Origin: Parapedobacter koreensis
GTDB lineage: Bacteria > Bacteroidota > Bacteroidia > Sphingobacteriales > Sphingobacteriaceae
Length of the DNA: 64,000 nucleotides
Reading direction: 5' to 3'
Assembly: GCF_900109365.1 (NCBI RefSeq)
Contig: NZ_FNZR01000004.1
Span: 124,001 to 188,000, forward strand
A model generated the notes under the pieces. It made no database searches and was not told the DNA's origin. It saw only the letters and a program-made list of their open reading frames with translations. The position numbers were made by a program, and so were the translations under genes. Positions 27,586 through 37,027 of this stretch are shown here, piece after piece; position 1 is the stretch's first letter; every line of letters starts with the position of its first letter.

Positions 27586-28266
27586 CTAACTTACCCGTTT
27601 GCTATTGATGGCTTGCACCCATTCGTGGTGATCGCAGCGGCTGCAGTGATGGCTGCCGGGTGCCAGTTGTTGTAATGTACCGCAATAGATACATGCATAT
27701 AGACCTTCTTGTTTGATGTGGTCTACATGCTCTCGGTAGGCGCGCGGTAAAATCGGTAATCCATATTTGACCTCGTCTTCCGGATAGAAAAAAACACTCA
27801 TGCTTCCATTAGTCTCCAAAATGGCAGCCCGGACTTGGCCAAGGTGCTCGACGCCTTTGTCTCGCAATTCGGCAAAGAACTCGTCTTTCGAGAGACTATC
27901 TTTAGCATCGTCCTTGATAATCAGGACACTATCCTCTACAATATATACGGGCTGACCTTCCAGCAGCCGCTCAAACCGCTCGTCTTTCGTCATTAACCAA
28001 GTAATCAGGCGGTATAGGCCAATGGCCGTGGCACAGACCAGCACGGTAGGGACGATCGCTACATCATCATAGAACATGGGATCACCGGCCGCAGAACCTA
28101 AACTCAGGATGATTGCCAGCTCAAAGACCGACAGTTGCCGCACACCCCGCTTTCCAGACAGCCGGAGAACGGCCATGACGACGATAAACATAATGGTCGT
28201 GCGTAAAACGACTTCGAGGGCAAATTGACCGTCTACATCGTACAGAAAGATACGTTCCCAATCCAT
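27586..28266 (-). CDS. DUF421 / YetF-like membrane protein
   Basis: 226 residues. Three membrane helices in the first 90 residues (including VVMAVLRLSGKRGVRQLSVFELAIILSLGSAAGDPMF, the family signature), then the soluble YetF domain (SKDEFFAELRDKGVEHLGQVRAAILETNGSMSVFFYP). A C-terminal extension carries CIYCG and CSRCDHHEW, four cysteines that look like a small zinc ribbon, which is less common in the family. Often part of stress regulons. Confidence 0.88.
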   Translation of the reverse strand: MDWERIFLYDVDGQFALEVVLRTTIMFIVVMAVLRLSGKRGVRQLSVFELAIILSLGSAAGDPMFYDDVAIVPTVLVCATAIGLYRLITWLMTKDERFERLLEGQPVYIVEDSVLIIKDDAKDSLSKDEFFAELRDKGVEHLGQVRAAILETNGSMSVFFYPEDEVKYGLPILPRAYREHVDHIKQEGLYACIYCGTLQQLAPGSHHCSRCDHHEWVQAINSKRVS

Positions 28267-28444
28267 GGTTTACACCAGTTACATCAGCTGACAAACATCA
28301 AGTTTCTTGGAATATACAATTCATTGGGATGAAATGTTTTATCGTAAAATATCCAACAATTAGCGGCGATGGCTGTTTAATATAATAAAGAAAGCAGTCA
28401 CGTTTGACTACACGATATTGGTGGAACGCTTAAAGAAAAAAATT

Positions 28445-29599
28445 ATGGCAACGTTAACCGAAAAACAACTCGATACACTGATGGGATATCATGAGGCCCC
28501 TGTTTTTTCCGTGTATATGCCTACCCATCGTACACATCCTGACAACGTGCAGGATCCACACCTATTCAAGGAATTGGTCCAGCAATTTAGGTCGGTAAAG
28601 GCCGAATATGATCGGGATAAAGACATACAGCATATTTTTTCCAAATTTGAGGCATTAGCCGATGACTACCGGTTTTGGCAACATGCCAAAGAAGGACTGG
28701 CGGTGTTTGCGACGCGGGAGTCATTCGATGTATACCGGCTGCGTAGGCCGGTGCAGCCCCTGGCCATTGTGGCAGACAGCGCCCATACCAAGCCGTTATT
28801 GAAATACCTGCAAAGCGGCGACCGCTACCACGTATTGGTGCTCAGTACGAATACCGCACAACTGTTTGAAGGCGATCGGTACCAGCTGGATGAAATCGAT
28901 TTGTCGCAGGAAAACGTGCCCGAGTCGATGATTGATGCGCTGGATCACGAGCTGCGCGATCTGCACGCTACCTTGGCAGCCTATCGTACAGCCACCGGCG
29001 AAAAATGGGATGTCGCGCAAAATCACGGGCTGAAAAAAACGGATGTCGACAATGACATGGAGCAATTTTTTAGGGCGGTTGACCGGGCGGTCATGGCCAG
29101 GTACTCCATCCCTACGCGGCTTCCACTCATCCTGGCATCGCTTCCGGAACACCAGCACCTTTTCAGGCAGGTAAGCCGCAACAGGCAGCTGATGGAAGAA
29201 GGGATAAAAATCAACGCAGGGGCATTATCCAATGAAGCCTTGCGGGAAGCTGCTTGGAACGTGTTCGAGCCCTATTATAATAAACGACTGAATGATATCA
29301 TTGGGGAGTACCGGCATGCTACCACTAAACGGCTCGGTACTGATCAGCTTGATGAGCTTGTAAAAGATGCGTTTGACGGTAAAGTGGCAACCTTACTGCT
29401 TGAGGAAGACCGCATCATCCGTGGCCGCATCGTGGATAGGAATAATGTGCTTTACCACGCGGATAATACGGATAACCTGGTTGACGATGTGCTGGACGAT
29501 CTCGCGGAACTTGTATTGCATTTTGGCGGTGAAGTATGGATTGTGCCCAAAGGCAAGATGCCTTCAACCACGGGCGCAGCTTCCGTCAACCGATTTTAA
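28445..29599 (+). CDS. baeRF-family (eRF1-like) protein
   Basis: 384 residues from the ATG at 28445 (MATLTEKQLDTLMGYHEAPVFSVYMPTHRTHPD). The layout, with a VFSVYMPTHR start, a middle YHVLVLSTNTAQLFEGD strand block and a C-terminal VLDDLAELVLHFGGEVWIVPKGKMP block, is that of bacterial archaeo-eukaryotic release-factor homologues (baeRF), which are thought to act on ribosomes. No GGQ-type catalytic motif is visible. Function unproven. It sits in the stress-gene region. Confidence 0.75.
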   Translation: MATLTEKQLDTLMGYHEAPVFSVYMPTHRTHPDNVQDPHLFKELVQQFRSVKAEYDRDKDIQHIFSKFEALADDYRFWQHAKEGLAVFATRESFDVYRLRRPVQPLAIVADSAHTKPLLKYLQSGDRYHVLVLSTNTAQLFEGDRYQLDEIDLSQENVPESMIDALDHELRDLHATLAAYRTATGEKWDVAQNHGLKKTDVDNDMEQFFRAVDRAVMARYSIPTRLPLILASLPEHQHLFRQVSRNRQLMEEGIKINAGALSNEALREAAWNVFEPYYNKRLNDIIGEYRHATTKRLGTDQLDELVKDAFDGKVATLLLEEDRIIRGRIVDRNNVLYHADNTDNLVDDVLDDLAELVLHFGGEVWIVPKGKMPSTTGAASVNRF

Positions 29600-29668
29600 C
29601 GGTTTCTTATTCGGTACATGAGTTCTTTCTTACAAACAACTATTCGCCCTATTTGTTGAGCAGGATGC

Positions 29669-30886
29669 ATGGATGCTGATAAACCAACGATGCCAACTAA
29701 TAACACACTGAATCGCCGAGACTATTTCCCAAATCATAACGTAAGGTTGCTTACCGGCGGCAAAACGTTTTTTTCCTTATTGATTCAACTCATTGAACAC
29801 GCGCAAGCGTGTATCCACTTACAGGTATACATCTACGAGGCGGACGAGACGGGCCAATTGGTTGCTGATGCATTGATAGCCGCGGCGAAGCGGGGAGTGG
29901 CTGTTTACGTGCTGGTCGATGGATATGGTTCGCAGGGGTTGAAACGGACGTTTACTTCCCAGTTTGCTGAAAACGGTGTCCACTTCCGCGTTTTCGAGCC
30001 GTTGTTCAGAAGCAAACATTTCTACATCGGTCGCAGGATGCATCAAAAAGTGTTGGTTGTAGATGCCCGTTATGCGGTGGTAACGGGGGCAAACATCGGT
30101 GACCGGTACAATGACAAGCCGGGGAAACCCGCTTGGTTGGATTTTGCCCTATGCGTATCAGGTGAAATTGCCGTAAATCTATGCGAACTATGCTGGACGA
30201 TGTGGAAGAATTTACAGCGTGTTAAACCTATGCCGGAGCGATGCAAGCCAACTGCTGCCCAGTTAGACTTTGGCCATGAGGGCACCTGTGCTGTCCGTAT
30301 GCGTCGCAACGATTGGGTGCGTCACAAATACGATATCACCCGCACGTACAGGGAAATTTTCCGCAAAGCCAATAAACGGGTCATCCTATTGTCCAGCTAT
30401 TTTTTGCCAGGTACTGTTGTCCGGCGGGATATTAGCGCAGCGGTAAAGCGTGGTGTGACCATACAACTGATCGTCTGTAGCCGCATGGATGTCCCCTTGG
30501 TAAAGGATGCCGAACGATCCATGTACGAGTGGCTTTTGCAGCATCAGGTCGAAATATACGAATATACAGGAAGCATGCTCCATGGCAAACTCGCTACCTG
30601 CGATGATGAATGGATGACCATTGGTTCGTTCAATGTGAATGATCTCAGCGCACGCGTGAGTGTGGAGCTAAATCTTGATGTGCGGGGAAAAGCTTTTGTA
30701 CAACGGACTGTTCAAGAGCTGGTCGCTATCATGGAAAATCATTGCCAGCGGGTACAGGCCGACGATTTTGCGGCGAAAAGCTCGCTGCTAAACCGGCTCA
30801 TCCGTTGGCTGGCATTTAAAGTTTTGCGTGTTGTTTTCTTTCTGGGTACATTTTACATGAAACAGGAAAAGTACCGCAGGAGCTGA
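29669..30886 (+). CDS. Cardiolipin synthase-like phospholipase D family protein
   Basis: 405 residues with two complete HKD motifs: HQKVLVVDARYAVVTGAN (about residues 130-147) and HGKLATCDDEWMTIGSFN (about 309-326). These form one active site that joins or moves phosphatidyl groups. It lacks the N-terminal membrane helices of ClsA, resembling ClsB/C-type enzymes; a hydrophobic segment near the C terminus (FKVLRVVFFLGTFYM) may anchor it. A second ATG at 29690 is also possible as the start. Confidence 0.88.
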   Translation: MDADKPTMPTNNTLNRRDYFPNHNVRLLTGGKTFFSLLIQLIEHAQACIHLQVYIYEADETGQLVADALIAAAKRGVAVYVLVDGYGSQGLKRTFTSQFAENGVHFRVFEPLFRSKHFYIGRRMHQKVLVVDARYAVVTGANIGDRYNDKPGKPAWLDFALCVSGEIAVNLCELCWTMWKNLQRVKPMPERCKPTAAQLDFGHEGTCAVRMRRNDWVRHKYDITRTYREIFRKANKRVILLSSYFLPGTVVRRDISAAVKRGVTIQLIVCSRMDVPLVKDAERSMYEWLLQHQVEIYEYTGSMLHGKLATCDDEWMTIGSFNVNDLSARVSVELNLDVRGKAFVQRTVQELVAIMENHCQRVQADDFAAKSSLLNRLIRWLAFKVLRVVFFLGTFYMKQEKYRRS

Positions 30887-31054
30887 AGCCCACAGTCATC
30901 TCCGCTGTACTAAAAAAGCGACTCGATGTACAGAAAAGGCAATTCGTTCTTCAAAATGGCCTACGGAACGGACGGCCAACAATCTAATGACATTTATTTT
31001 GGCCAACTGGAATGGTTATCGTTCCTCAATTACATCAGTTAATTTTATGAAATC

Positions 31055-31285
31055 ATGAAGCGAATTACGGTAAAAGAACCTATCACGGGAGAAATACTCT
31101 CCTTGCTGGCCCAACCTGAAGACTACAACGGCGAACAAGGATGGCGTATCATTGGATCAGCAAGGGATTCTTTTGTGATCTTAGAGAAAAACGGCTCATG
31201 GCAAGTGGTCGATGACGATATTCATCCAGCGATTGTGTCGGCCATTGGCAGGGCATTGCGTACCTACGCGCGATATAATTCGTAA
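31055..31285 (+). CDS. Small hypothetical protein
   Basis: 76 residues, soluble, beginning MKRITVKEPITGEILSLLAQ and containing GWRIIGSARDSFVILEKNGSW, which suggests a small mixed alpha/beta fold. No family recognised. It precedes the three DUF2383-type genes and may share their transcript. Confidence 0.55.
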   Translation: MKRITVKEPITGEILSLLAQPEDYNGEQGWRIIGSARDSFVILEKNGSWQVVDDDIHPAIVSAIGRALRTYARYNS

Positions 31286-31400
31286 GGCCCAAAGATTGCG
31301 AAAATTTTTTCAAACAATAGCGATTATTGATTGTCAACACCGTAGAAGAGGCCAAGTAACGGCCAAAATCAAGCTATCTACTAAAGAAAGGAGAAACAAA

Positions 31401-31865
31401 ATGGAAGATTTGAAGAAAACGGCAGAAGTACTGAACGATTTGATTAAAATAAATAATGATAGAATAGCGGGTTATCAAAAGGCAATCGCTGAATTGCCGG
31501 TTGCCGACGTCGATCTCAAAGCATTGTTCAGCAGTTTGATAGAACAAAGCGAACGACTAAAAGTGGAATTGCAGCAACACATCAGTGCCTGGGAAAATCG
31601 GGCAGATGATCAGACCACGGCCTCAGGTAAGATTTACCGGGCATGGATGGATATCCGGCAAGCCTTCGCTGTAGATGACCGGCGGGCTGTATTGGAGAGT
31701 TGCGAATATGGTGAAGATGCAGCGCAAAAAGCCTACCGGCAAGCTGGGCAAGAGGAGGATGTGTCCATTGCCGCAAAAGCACTTATTTCTAGTCAGAAAA
31801 CACAATTGTTGGCTTCACACGACCAAATCAAACAATTGAGAGACCGGGAAAAGGCCATGGGATAA
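31401..31865 (+). CDS. Four-helix-bundle protein, DUF2383/PA2169-like, copy 1
   Basis: 154 residues from the ATG at 31401, preceded by a purine-rich GAAAGGAGAAAC stretch that is unusually Shine-Dalgarno-like for this phylum. The N terminus (KKTAEVLNDLIKINNDRIAGYQKAI) and the later AWMDIRQAFAVDDRRAVLESCEYGEDAAQKAYRQA block match the PA2169/DUF2383 family of ferritin-like helical bundles. The role is unknown, though such genes are often induced by general stress. First of three tandem paralogues. Confidence 0.82.
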   Translation: MEDLKKTAEVLNDLIKINNDRIAGYQKAIAELPVADVDLKALFSSLIEQSERLKVELQQHISAWENRADDQTTASGKIYRAWMDIRQAFAVDDRRAVLESCEYGEDAAQKAYRQAGQEEDVSIAAKALISSQKTQLLASHDQIKQLRDREKAMG

Positions 31866-31892
31866 ACAAGCATAAAAATAATCAACACAATA

Positions 31893-32378
31893 ATGGAAAA
31901 CCTAAAAACAACAGTGGAATGCCTCCGGGATTTGGTGGCATTCCATAGCGAACGAATAAACGGTTATGAAACCTTACTCAACAGGCTTACCACAGAAGAG
32001 CAGCACCTGGTCACGTTATTTGAGGCTTTCATCAAGCAGAGCATGATGATGAAGCAGGAATTGCTTGATATCGGGGCGCAACTGGGATTAGCGGAGACCC
32101 GATTGATAACGGGAGGTAAGTTTGGCCTGGCTTGGTCCGTTGTAAAAGCGGTTTTTTCGAGCAGAATGCCGAGTTATTCTTTGGACAAATGTAAGTCCGG
32201 AGAAAATGCCCTGCTCATCGCATATCATAGTGTAGAAGGTACGGAAGGCCTACAGTCTTCATTGAGGTTAATCATCAACCGGCAAAAACGGGAAGTGATA
32301 GCTGCACGGGACTGGATAACACACTTCGGTGCACTTCAGGGGCAAGCCGTGCAACATCAGTTGGCAGCCGTCTCGTGA
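31893..32378 (+). CDS. Four-helix-bundle protein, DUF2383/PA2169-like, copy 2
   Basis: 161 residues. Same family as its neighbours: LKTTVECLRDLVAFHSERINGYETLL at the N terminus and SLDKCKSGENALLIAYHSVEG in the third helix. It has diverged most of the three in the middle section (AQLGLAETRLITGG). It begins 27 bp after copy 1 stops. Confidence 0.82.
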   Translation: MENLKTTVECLRDLVAFHSERINGYETLLNRLTTEEQHLVTLFEAFIKQSMMMKQELLDIGAQLGLAETRLITGGKFGLAWSVVKAVFSSRMPSYSLDKCKSGENALLIAYHSVEGTEGLQSSLRLIINRQKREVIAARDWITHFGALQGQAVQHQLAAVS

Positions 32379-32412
32379 AAAAAAGATGTTAAAAACGTAT
32401 GGCCAATGCGAC

Positions 32413-32877
32413 ATGAATCAGCTGAAAAAAACATTGGAAGTGCTCAATGACTTGATAGAAGTGAATGGGCAACGCATTTGGAGTTACCAAGCCGTGCTTG
32501 AAGGACCTGCTGATAAGGCCGATGCGGAATTGAACATGGTATTCGAGCAGATTATTGGACAGGGACAACGTCTACAAGAAGATTTGGAGCTGGAATTTGT
32601 GGCCTTGGCCCACGACCTTCCAGTGAAGGGCAATCCTTCAGGCACCATCCTTAGGACTTGGAATATCGTCAAATCCACTTTTGCCGAGAAGGACGCCTTG
32701 TCTATAAGTGAATTTTTTAACACCGGTGAGCGGGCATTACTTAAAGCTTACCAATATGCAGAAAAACAGACCGGTATAGTACCGTCTTCTAAAGACCTAA
32801 TTACCCGGCAAAAAAATGAACTGTCAATGTTCTATCGCCAATACAAGCAATTGTATAAAACGCATCAATTTGCTTAA
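32413..32877 (+). CDS. Four-helix-bundle protein, DUF2383/PA2169-like, copy 3
   Basis: 154 residues from the ATG at 32413 (MNQLKKTLEVLNDLIEVNGQRIWSYQAVL), which aligns with the starts of copies 1 and 2. An ATG at 32386 would add nine residues absent from the paralogues. The third helix reads ISEFFNTGERALLKAYQYAE. It closes the tandem triplet. Confidence 0.82.
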   Translation: MNQLKKTLEVLNDLIEVNGQRIWSYQAVLEGPADKADAELNMVFEQIIGQGQRLQEDLELEFVALAHDLPVKGNPSGTILRTWNIVKSTFAEKDALSISEFFNTGERALLKAYQYAEKQTGIVPSSKDLITRQKNELSMFYRQYKQLYKTHQFA

Positions 32878-32938
32878 CAAACATTCCCAGGAATGGTAGC
32901 TATTATCATCATTGTGATATAATTAACATACCAAAGTA

Positions 32939-32968
32939 TTGGGATATCTTAAAACAATCGTACTTTTG
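32939..32968 (+). promoter_or_regulatory. Promoter of the PAS/GAF histidine kinase gene
   Basis: TTG at 32939-32941 and TACTTTTG at 32961-32968, 19 bases apart: a full match to the Bacteroidota TAnnTTTG form. The leader to the ATG at 33037 is about 60 bases. Confidence 0.6.
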
Positions 32969-33036
32969 CTATAACATGGGAGAACGTGTCGGTTAACTAT
33001 TGAGGTTATTTTCTTCCATGAAAACTACCTTTCTGG

Positions 33037-35019
33037 ATGAAAAAAGTGCGTAAAGAAGTTGACAACCAGATCTTTAGGGAATTGTTTTTTGCCTCGCCAA
33101 TAGCAGGTTATCTCTGTGATAAAGACGGATTCTTAAAAGCATATAACCCTGCCGCAATATCGCTTTGGGAGCGGCAACCGGAAATCGGCAAAGAAAGGTG
33201 GTCCGGAGCATTTGCAATTTTTTATGTTGATGGGCGGCCGATGCCCGCTGAAAAATCTCCGATGGCTATGGTACTTGCCGGCAAAGAAGATAGAACCGGT
33301 GAAGAGCTTGTCATTCAACGTCCTGATGGCACGCAACGGATTGTACTGGTGTTTCCTAAACTTATATACGCAGCCACGGGCGATCTTATCGGTGTGTACA
33401 CTGCCTTGGTCGATATCACCGAATATAAGCAATATGAAGAAAAGCAAGCCATGCTTTCCGAAATTGTGCAATCATCCGATGATGCAATTGTAAGCAAAAA
33501 CCTGGAAGGAATCATTATGAGCTGGAATACCGGGGCAGAGCGAATTTTCGGCTATAGCGAGCAGGAAATCATTGGCAAGTCCATCAATACACTTATCCCC
33601 AACTATCTTCGTACAGAAGAAGAAACTATTATTCGCGAAATCAAGGCGGGCAGAAAAGTCGATCATTACCAAACTATCAGACGTACCAAGTCTGGCAAAG
33701 AGATACCCATCTCGCTCACGATATCTCCCATGCGCAATAAGCAAGGCCAGGTTATCGGTGCATCCAAGATTGCGAGGGATATTTCCGACAAAATTCAACG
33801 GGAGCAAACCATACAGTTTCATGCACAGAAACTGGAAACGCTCCACGCGATTGGAAAGGTGATCTCTGAAAAGCTTGACACCCCTTCCATTATCCAAACG
33901 GTCATCGACTCTACTACCCATCTTGCTTCGGCCGATGTGGGGCTTTGTTTCTATCGGGTTTCGGACGAATTGGGGTCGTCGAAGCTCTCCGTTTCAGTGG
34001 CGGCGCATGGAAATGGGGGCGACTATGATAACCTGCATTTGGATGAGGGTATTATCCACACCATATTTGCAGGGGAGAATGTTGTGAAATTTGACGACGT
34101 ATGCGAGGCCGCACATATTCTTTCACTTTTTAACACGAAAGAAGGCGCCAAAGCTCCCCGCATACGGCACTGCTTGGCCATCCCTATCCGGGCTGCTGAC
34201 AAGTTGTTAATTGGAGCCATGTTTTTTGGTTATGCGCAAGCTGAGGTTTTCAAGACCGCAGACGAAGACATGATGCGGAATATCGCTTCGCTGGTTGCTG
34301 TGACCCTGGATAACGCCCGTTTGTTTGAAGAAGTGAACGCGTTAAACCTCAAGAAAAATGAATTTATCGCATTGGCGAGCCATGAACTTAAAACACCTTT
34401 GACCACGATCAAGGGATATCTCCAAATATTGGAACGGTCTGAAATAGACCAGGTGGGGCGCCGGTTTCTTACCAAGGCCCTGAAACAATTGGAACGGATC
34501 AACGCGCTTATTGCCGAATTACTGGATATCTCTAAAATCGAGGCAGGCAAATTGAGTTTTCATTTTGAACGTTTTGACATGAGTGAGATGGTGCTCGATG
34601 TGGTGGAAACGTTCCATTTCAGCAGCCAGACACATACCATTTTTGTCAATAATATCCATGGTGACTATACGGTCATCGCCGATCGGCAACGCATGGAACA
34701 GGTCATCATTAACTTGATTACGAATGCCATCAAATACTCGCCGAATGCAAATAACGTCTATGTGACGCTTGAGTCTTCTCTCCGCGAAGTAAGTGTACAG
34801 GTCAAGGACGAAGGTATGGGAATGAGCCGTGATCAACAGGAGAAAGTATTTACCCGGTTTTACCAAGTAGAGGGAACCTCGAAAATGACGGGTTTGGGAC
34901 TTGGTTTATACTTGAGTAAAGAAATTATTGAACGCCATGGCGGCCATATAGGCGTCAATAGCCAATTGGGGCAAGGGTCTACCTTTTATTTTTCCATCCC
35001 CCGGGAACAAGAATTATGA
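33037..35019 (+). CDS. PAS-PAS-GAF sensor histidine kinase
   Basis: 660 residues, no membrane segment. In order: PAS 1 (about 15-130), PAS 2 (146-265, with NTGAERIFGYSEQEIIGKS), a GAF domain (270-430), a HisKA dimerisation helix with the phospho-His in LASHELKTPLTT (His449), and the HATPase with N-box LITNAIKYSPN (562-572) and G boxes KDEGMGMS and GLGLGLYLSK. It is a cytoplasmic sensor, perhaps of redox state, small molecules or light through PAS/GAF. A receiver gene follows 41 bp downstream and is its likely partner. Confidence 0.93.
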   Translation: MKKVRKEVDNQIFRELFFASPIAGYLCDKDGFLKAYNPAAISLWERQPEIGKERWSGAFAIFYVDGRPMPAEKSPMAMVLAGKEDRTGEELVIQRPDGTQRIVLVFPKLIYAATGDLIGVYTALVDITEYKQYEEKQAMLSEIVQSSDDAIVSKNLEGIIMSWNTGAERIFGYSEQEIIGKSINTLIPNYLRTEEETIIREIKAGRKVDHYQTIRRTKSGKEIPISLTISPMRNKQGQVIGASKIARDISDKIQREQTIQFHAQKLETLHAIGKVISEKLDTPSIIQTVIDSTTHLASADVGLCFYRVSDELGSSKLSVSVAAHGNGGDYDNLHLDEGIIHTIFAGENVVKFDDVCEAAHILSLFNTKEGAKAPRIRHCLAIPIRAADKLLIGAMFFGYAQAEVFKTADEDMMRNIASLVAVTLDNARLFEEVNALNLKKNEFIALASHELKTPLTTIKGYLQILERSEIDQVGRRFLTKALKQLERINALIAELLDISKIEAGKLSFHFERFDMSEMVLDVVETFHFSSQTHTIFVNNIHGDYTVIADRQRMEQVIINLITNAIKYSPNANNVYVTLESSLREVSVQVKDEGMGMSRDQQEKVFTRFYQVEGTSKMTGLGLGLYLSKEIIERHGGHIGVNSQLGQGSTFYFSIPREQEL

Positions 35020-35060
35020 TCAAGTTGTAATTAATAGCCAATTTTTTTAACTTGCGGGGC

Positions 35061-35417
35061 ATGAAAAAAGCAGTCCATGTCTTAGAGGACGACATCGATA
35101 TTGGCGAACTTATTGTTTTCCTCTTGACTGAACAAGGTTATGATGTAGTCGTGTTTAGCAATATCGCATCTTTTAGGCAACACGGTGGCCAACTGCCTGA
35201 TTTGTTGGTTATTGATGTGATGCTGCCGGATGGCAATGGTTTGGATATCTGCCGGGAGTGGAAAGCCGATGAAGCTACCCGCTATATTCCCGTGTTGCTG
35301 ATGTCTGCGTATGAGGATTACAAACATGATGCTAAGGCAAGCAAAGCCGATGGATTCATTAGCAAACCCTTTGATATCAAAACTTTCCTTAACGAAGTAG
35401 CGCGACAGTTAAGTTGA
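35061..35417 (+). CDS. Response regulator receiver domain
   Basis: 118 residues from the ATG at 35061 (MKKAVHVLEDDIDIGEL). Acidic pocket EDD, phospho-acceptor Asp in LLVIDVMLPDGNGLDIC, and Lys in FISKPFDIK: all canonical. Receiver only, with no output domain, so it likely acts by protein contact or in a phosphorelay with the kinase just upstream. Confidence 0.92.
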   Translation: MKKAVHVLEDDIDIGELIVFLLTEQGYDVVVFSNIASFRQHGGQLPDLLVIDVMLPDGNGLDICREWKADEATRYIPVLLMSAYEDYKHDAKASKADGFISKPFDIKTFLNEVARQLS

Positions 35418-35486
35418 GTAAAAAGCCCCGCTTTGCGTAATGAGCAAAGGGGGCGGGGAACGTGGGTTTTCTTATTTGCAAAAGCA

Positions 35487-36002
35487 TCATTGCGATACAT
35501 TTGCTTCTTCCATGGCGATTTCCGTCAGTTTTACATCCGTATCTTTCTCTTCTTCCAACGTTTGGCTCAACAAATCGGCTGCTTCTCGGTGGTCCATTAA
35601 GTTGGCATACGTGACCAAGCATCCATAGCTGGCTATTTCATAATGCTCCACTTTCTGGGCCGCCGCAATCAGCGCAGCATCCAATACGTCGGCGTCCTCA
35701 AAATTTTCCATGATTTCTTCGGCTTCTGCTAAGAGGCCTTCCATCGCTTTGCACGTTTTGGCCCTCGGTGATAGGTCTACCGATGCAAATACTTTTTTCA
35801 ACCGCTCAATATGCTGTTCGGTCTGTGCATGGTGTTCCTCAAATGCTGATCTTAACCCCTCACTATTTGCTTTTGTAGCCATTTTCTTCAAGCCTTTAAG
35901 CAAAAGCTTTTCGGCACCTAAGATATCCCTCAGTTCGTCTACAAATAATTCATGAAGATGCGCATTGGGCATGTTCGATTGATTTCTTGCTTTGTTTGCC
36001 AT
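35487..36002 (-). CDS. YciE/DUF892 ferritin-like protein
   Basis: 171 residues from the ATG at 36002 (MANKARNQSNMPNAHLHELFVDELRDILGAEKLLLKGL). An ATG at 36041 would add 13 residues. The DUF892 family folds as a ferritin-like four-helix bundle; conserved Glu/His residues are in EHHAQTEQHIERL and AQKVEHYEIASYG. Such proteins are induced by osmotic or general stress; their reaction is not known. Confidence 0.9.
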   Translation of the reverse strand: MANKARNQSNMPNAHLHELFVDELRDILGAEKLLLKGLKKMATKANSEGLRSAFEEHHAQTEQHIERLKKVFASVDLSPRAKTCKAMEGLLAEAEEIMENFEDADVLDAALIAAAQKVEHYEIASYGCLVTYANLMDHREAADLLSQTLEEEKDTDVKLTEIAMEEANVSQ

Positions 36003-36287
36003 GATGTTTAATTCATTTGGTTTCGTTGGTGTATAGTTCATTTTTTATGCCGATACCGGCAGTATTTCGGCTACTTATCACCAATAGCTGTTTTTACAGC
36101 CGTTAAGCGGATGTGTAGCTCAATGAGGTCGCAAATAGGTGTCCTATTTCATGGTATAGATGTCTGTTTCTACCGACTCTCGGTCTTCATTTTAATCCGC
36201 ATAGCTTAGCATGGGGCGTGCATTCCTTATCCCTGAAGTTTGGCAATATATTTTTTATTGACAAAAAGGTAAGTTGGACATATCCTA

Positions 36288-37016
36288 ATGGAAAAAGAGA
36301 TAAACTCATTGGTAGATTACATGCTTTTTATAAAAGCCTTGAAGCAGAAATACCAAGTAGAAAGCATGACGCGCAGCTTTTTATATCGTGGCCAGGCAAC
36401 TGATACACCGCTTATTCCCAAAATTTTAAGACTGGTGCCGCGCAATGGGGATTTATTGGCGATAGAACAAGCCTTATTGGGTGAGTTCAAGCGAGCCAAT
36501 CCGTTGCTCATCGATCCTTTTCAAGTAAAGAATGATTGGGATTATCTGACATTGGGCCAGCATTATGGGCTTCCCACGCGGTTTTTAGATTGGACAGATA
36601 ATGCATTAGCCGCCCTTTGGTTTGCGACGAGCTCGGCCCTTGCGGAGGAGCGCTCCGGATTGTATGCTGTAGTATGGGTATTTATAGCCGAAACGGGCGA
36701 CTTCTTGCCCAACACAGGTGATCAGCACCCGTTTGATGTCAGTGAGAGCAAATTATTCAGACCACGTATTATTAAGCAGCGCATCAACAATCAGTCCGGC
36801 GTATTTTCTGTATATTCGACCGAAGCGCTTAAACGTAAGCAACGGTTTGAAGAGATGGCAGACTACCGGGCCAAAATGATCAAGATAAAAGTACCTGAAG
36901 CAGCAGTGGAAACTATGGTAGATGACTTGCACAGTTTGGGCATAGATGCGTTCAGCATCTTTCCGGAGCTGGAAGGGCTTTGTGCCTATTTGCAATGGAA
37001 GTTTTTCAATAATTAG
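36288..37016 (+). CDS. FRG domain protein
   Basis: 242 residues. The FRG domain signature is seen in LYRGQATDTPLIPKILRL near the N terminus and in LGQHYGLPTRFLDWTDNALAALWFA in the centre, with conserved Arg, Gln, His and Asp. FRG-domain proteins resemble ADP-ribosyltransferase-like toxins and occur in anti-phage systems and near toxin genes, but their activity is mostly unproven. It stands alone here between a stress gene and a DUF72 gene, without an evident antitoxin partner. Confidence 0.85.
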   Translation: MEKEINSLVDYMLFIKALKQKYQVESMTRSFLYRGQATDTPLIPKILRLVPRNGDLLAIEQALLGEFKRANPLLIDPFQVKNDWDYLTLGQHYGLPTRFLDWTDNALAALWFATSSALAEERSGLYAVVWVFIAETGDFLPNTGDQHPFDVSESKLFRPRIIKQRINNQSGVFSVYSTEALKRKQRFEEMADYRAKMIKIKVPEAAVETMVDDLHSLGIDAFSIFPELEGLCAYLQWKFFNN

Positions 37017-37027
37017 GCGGTCGTCAA

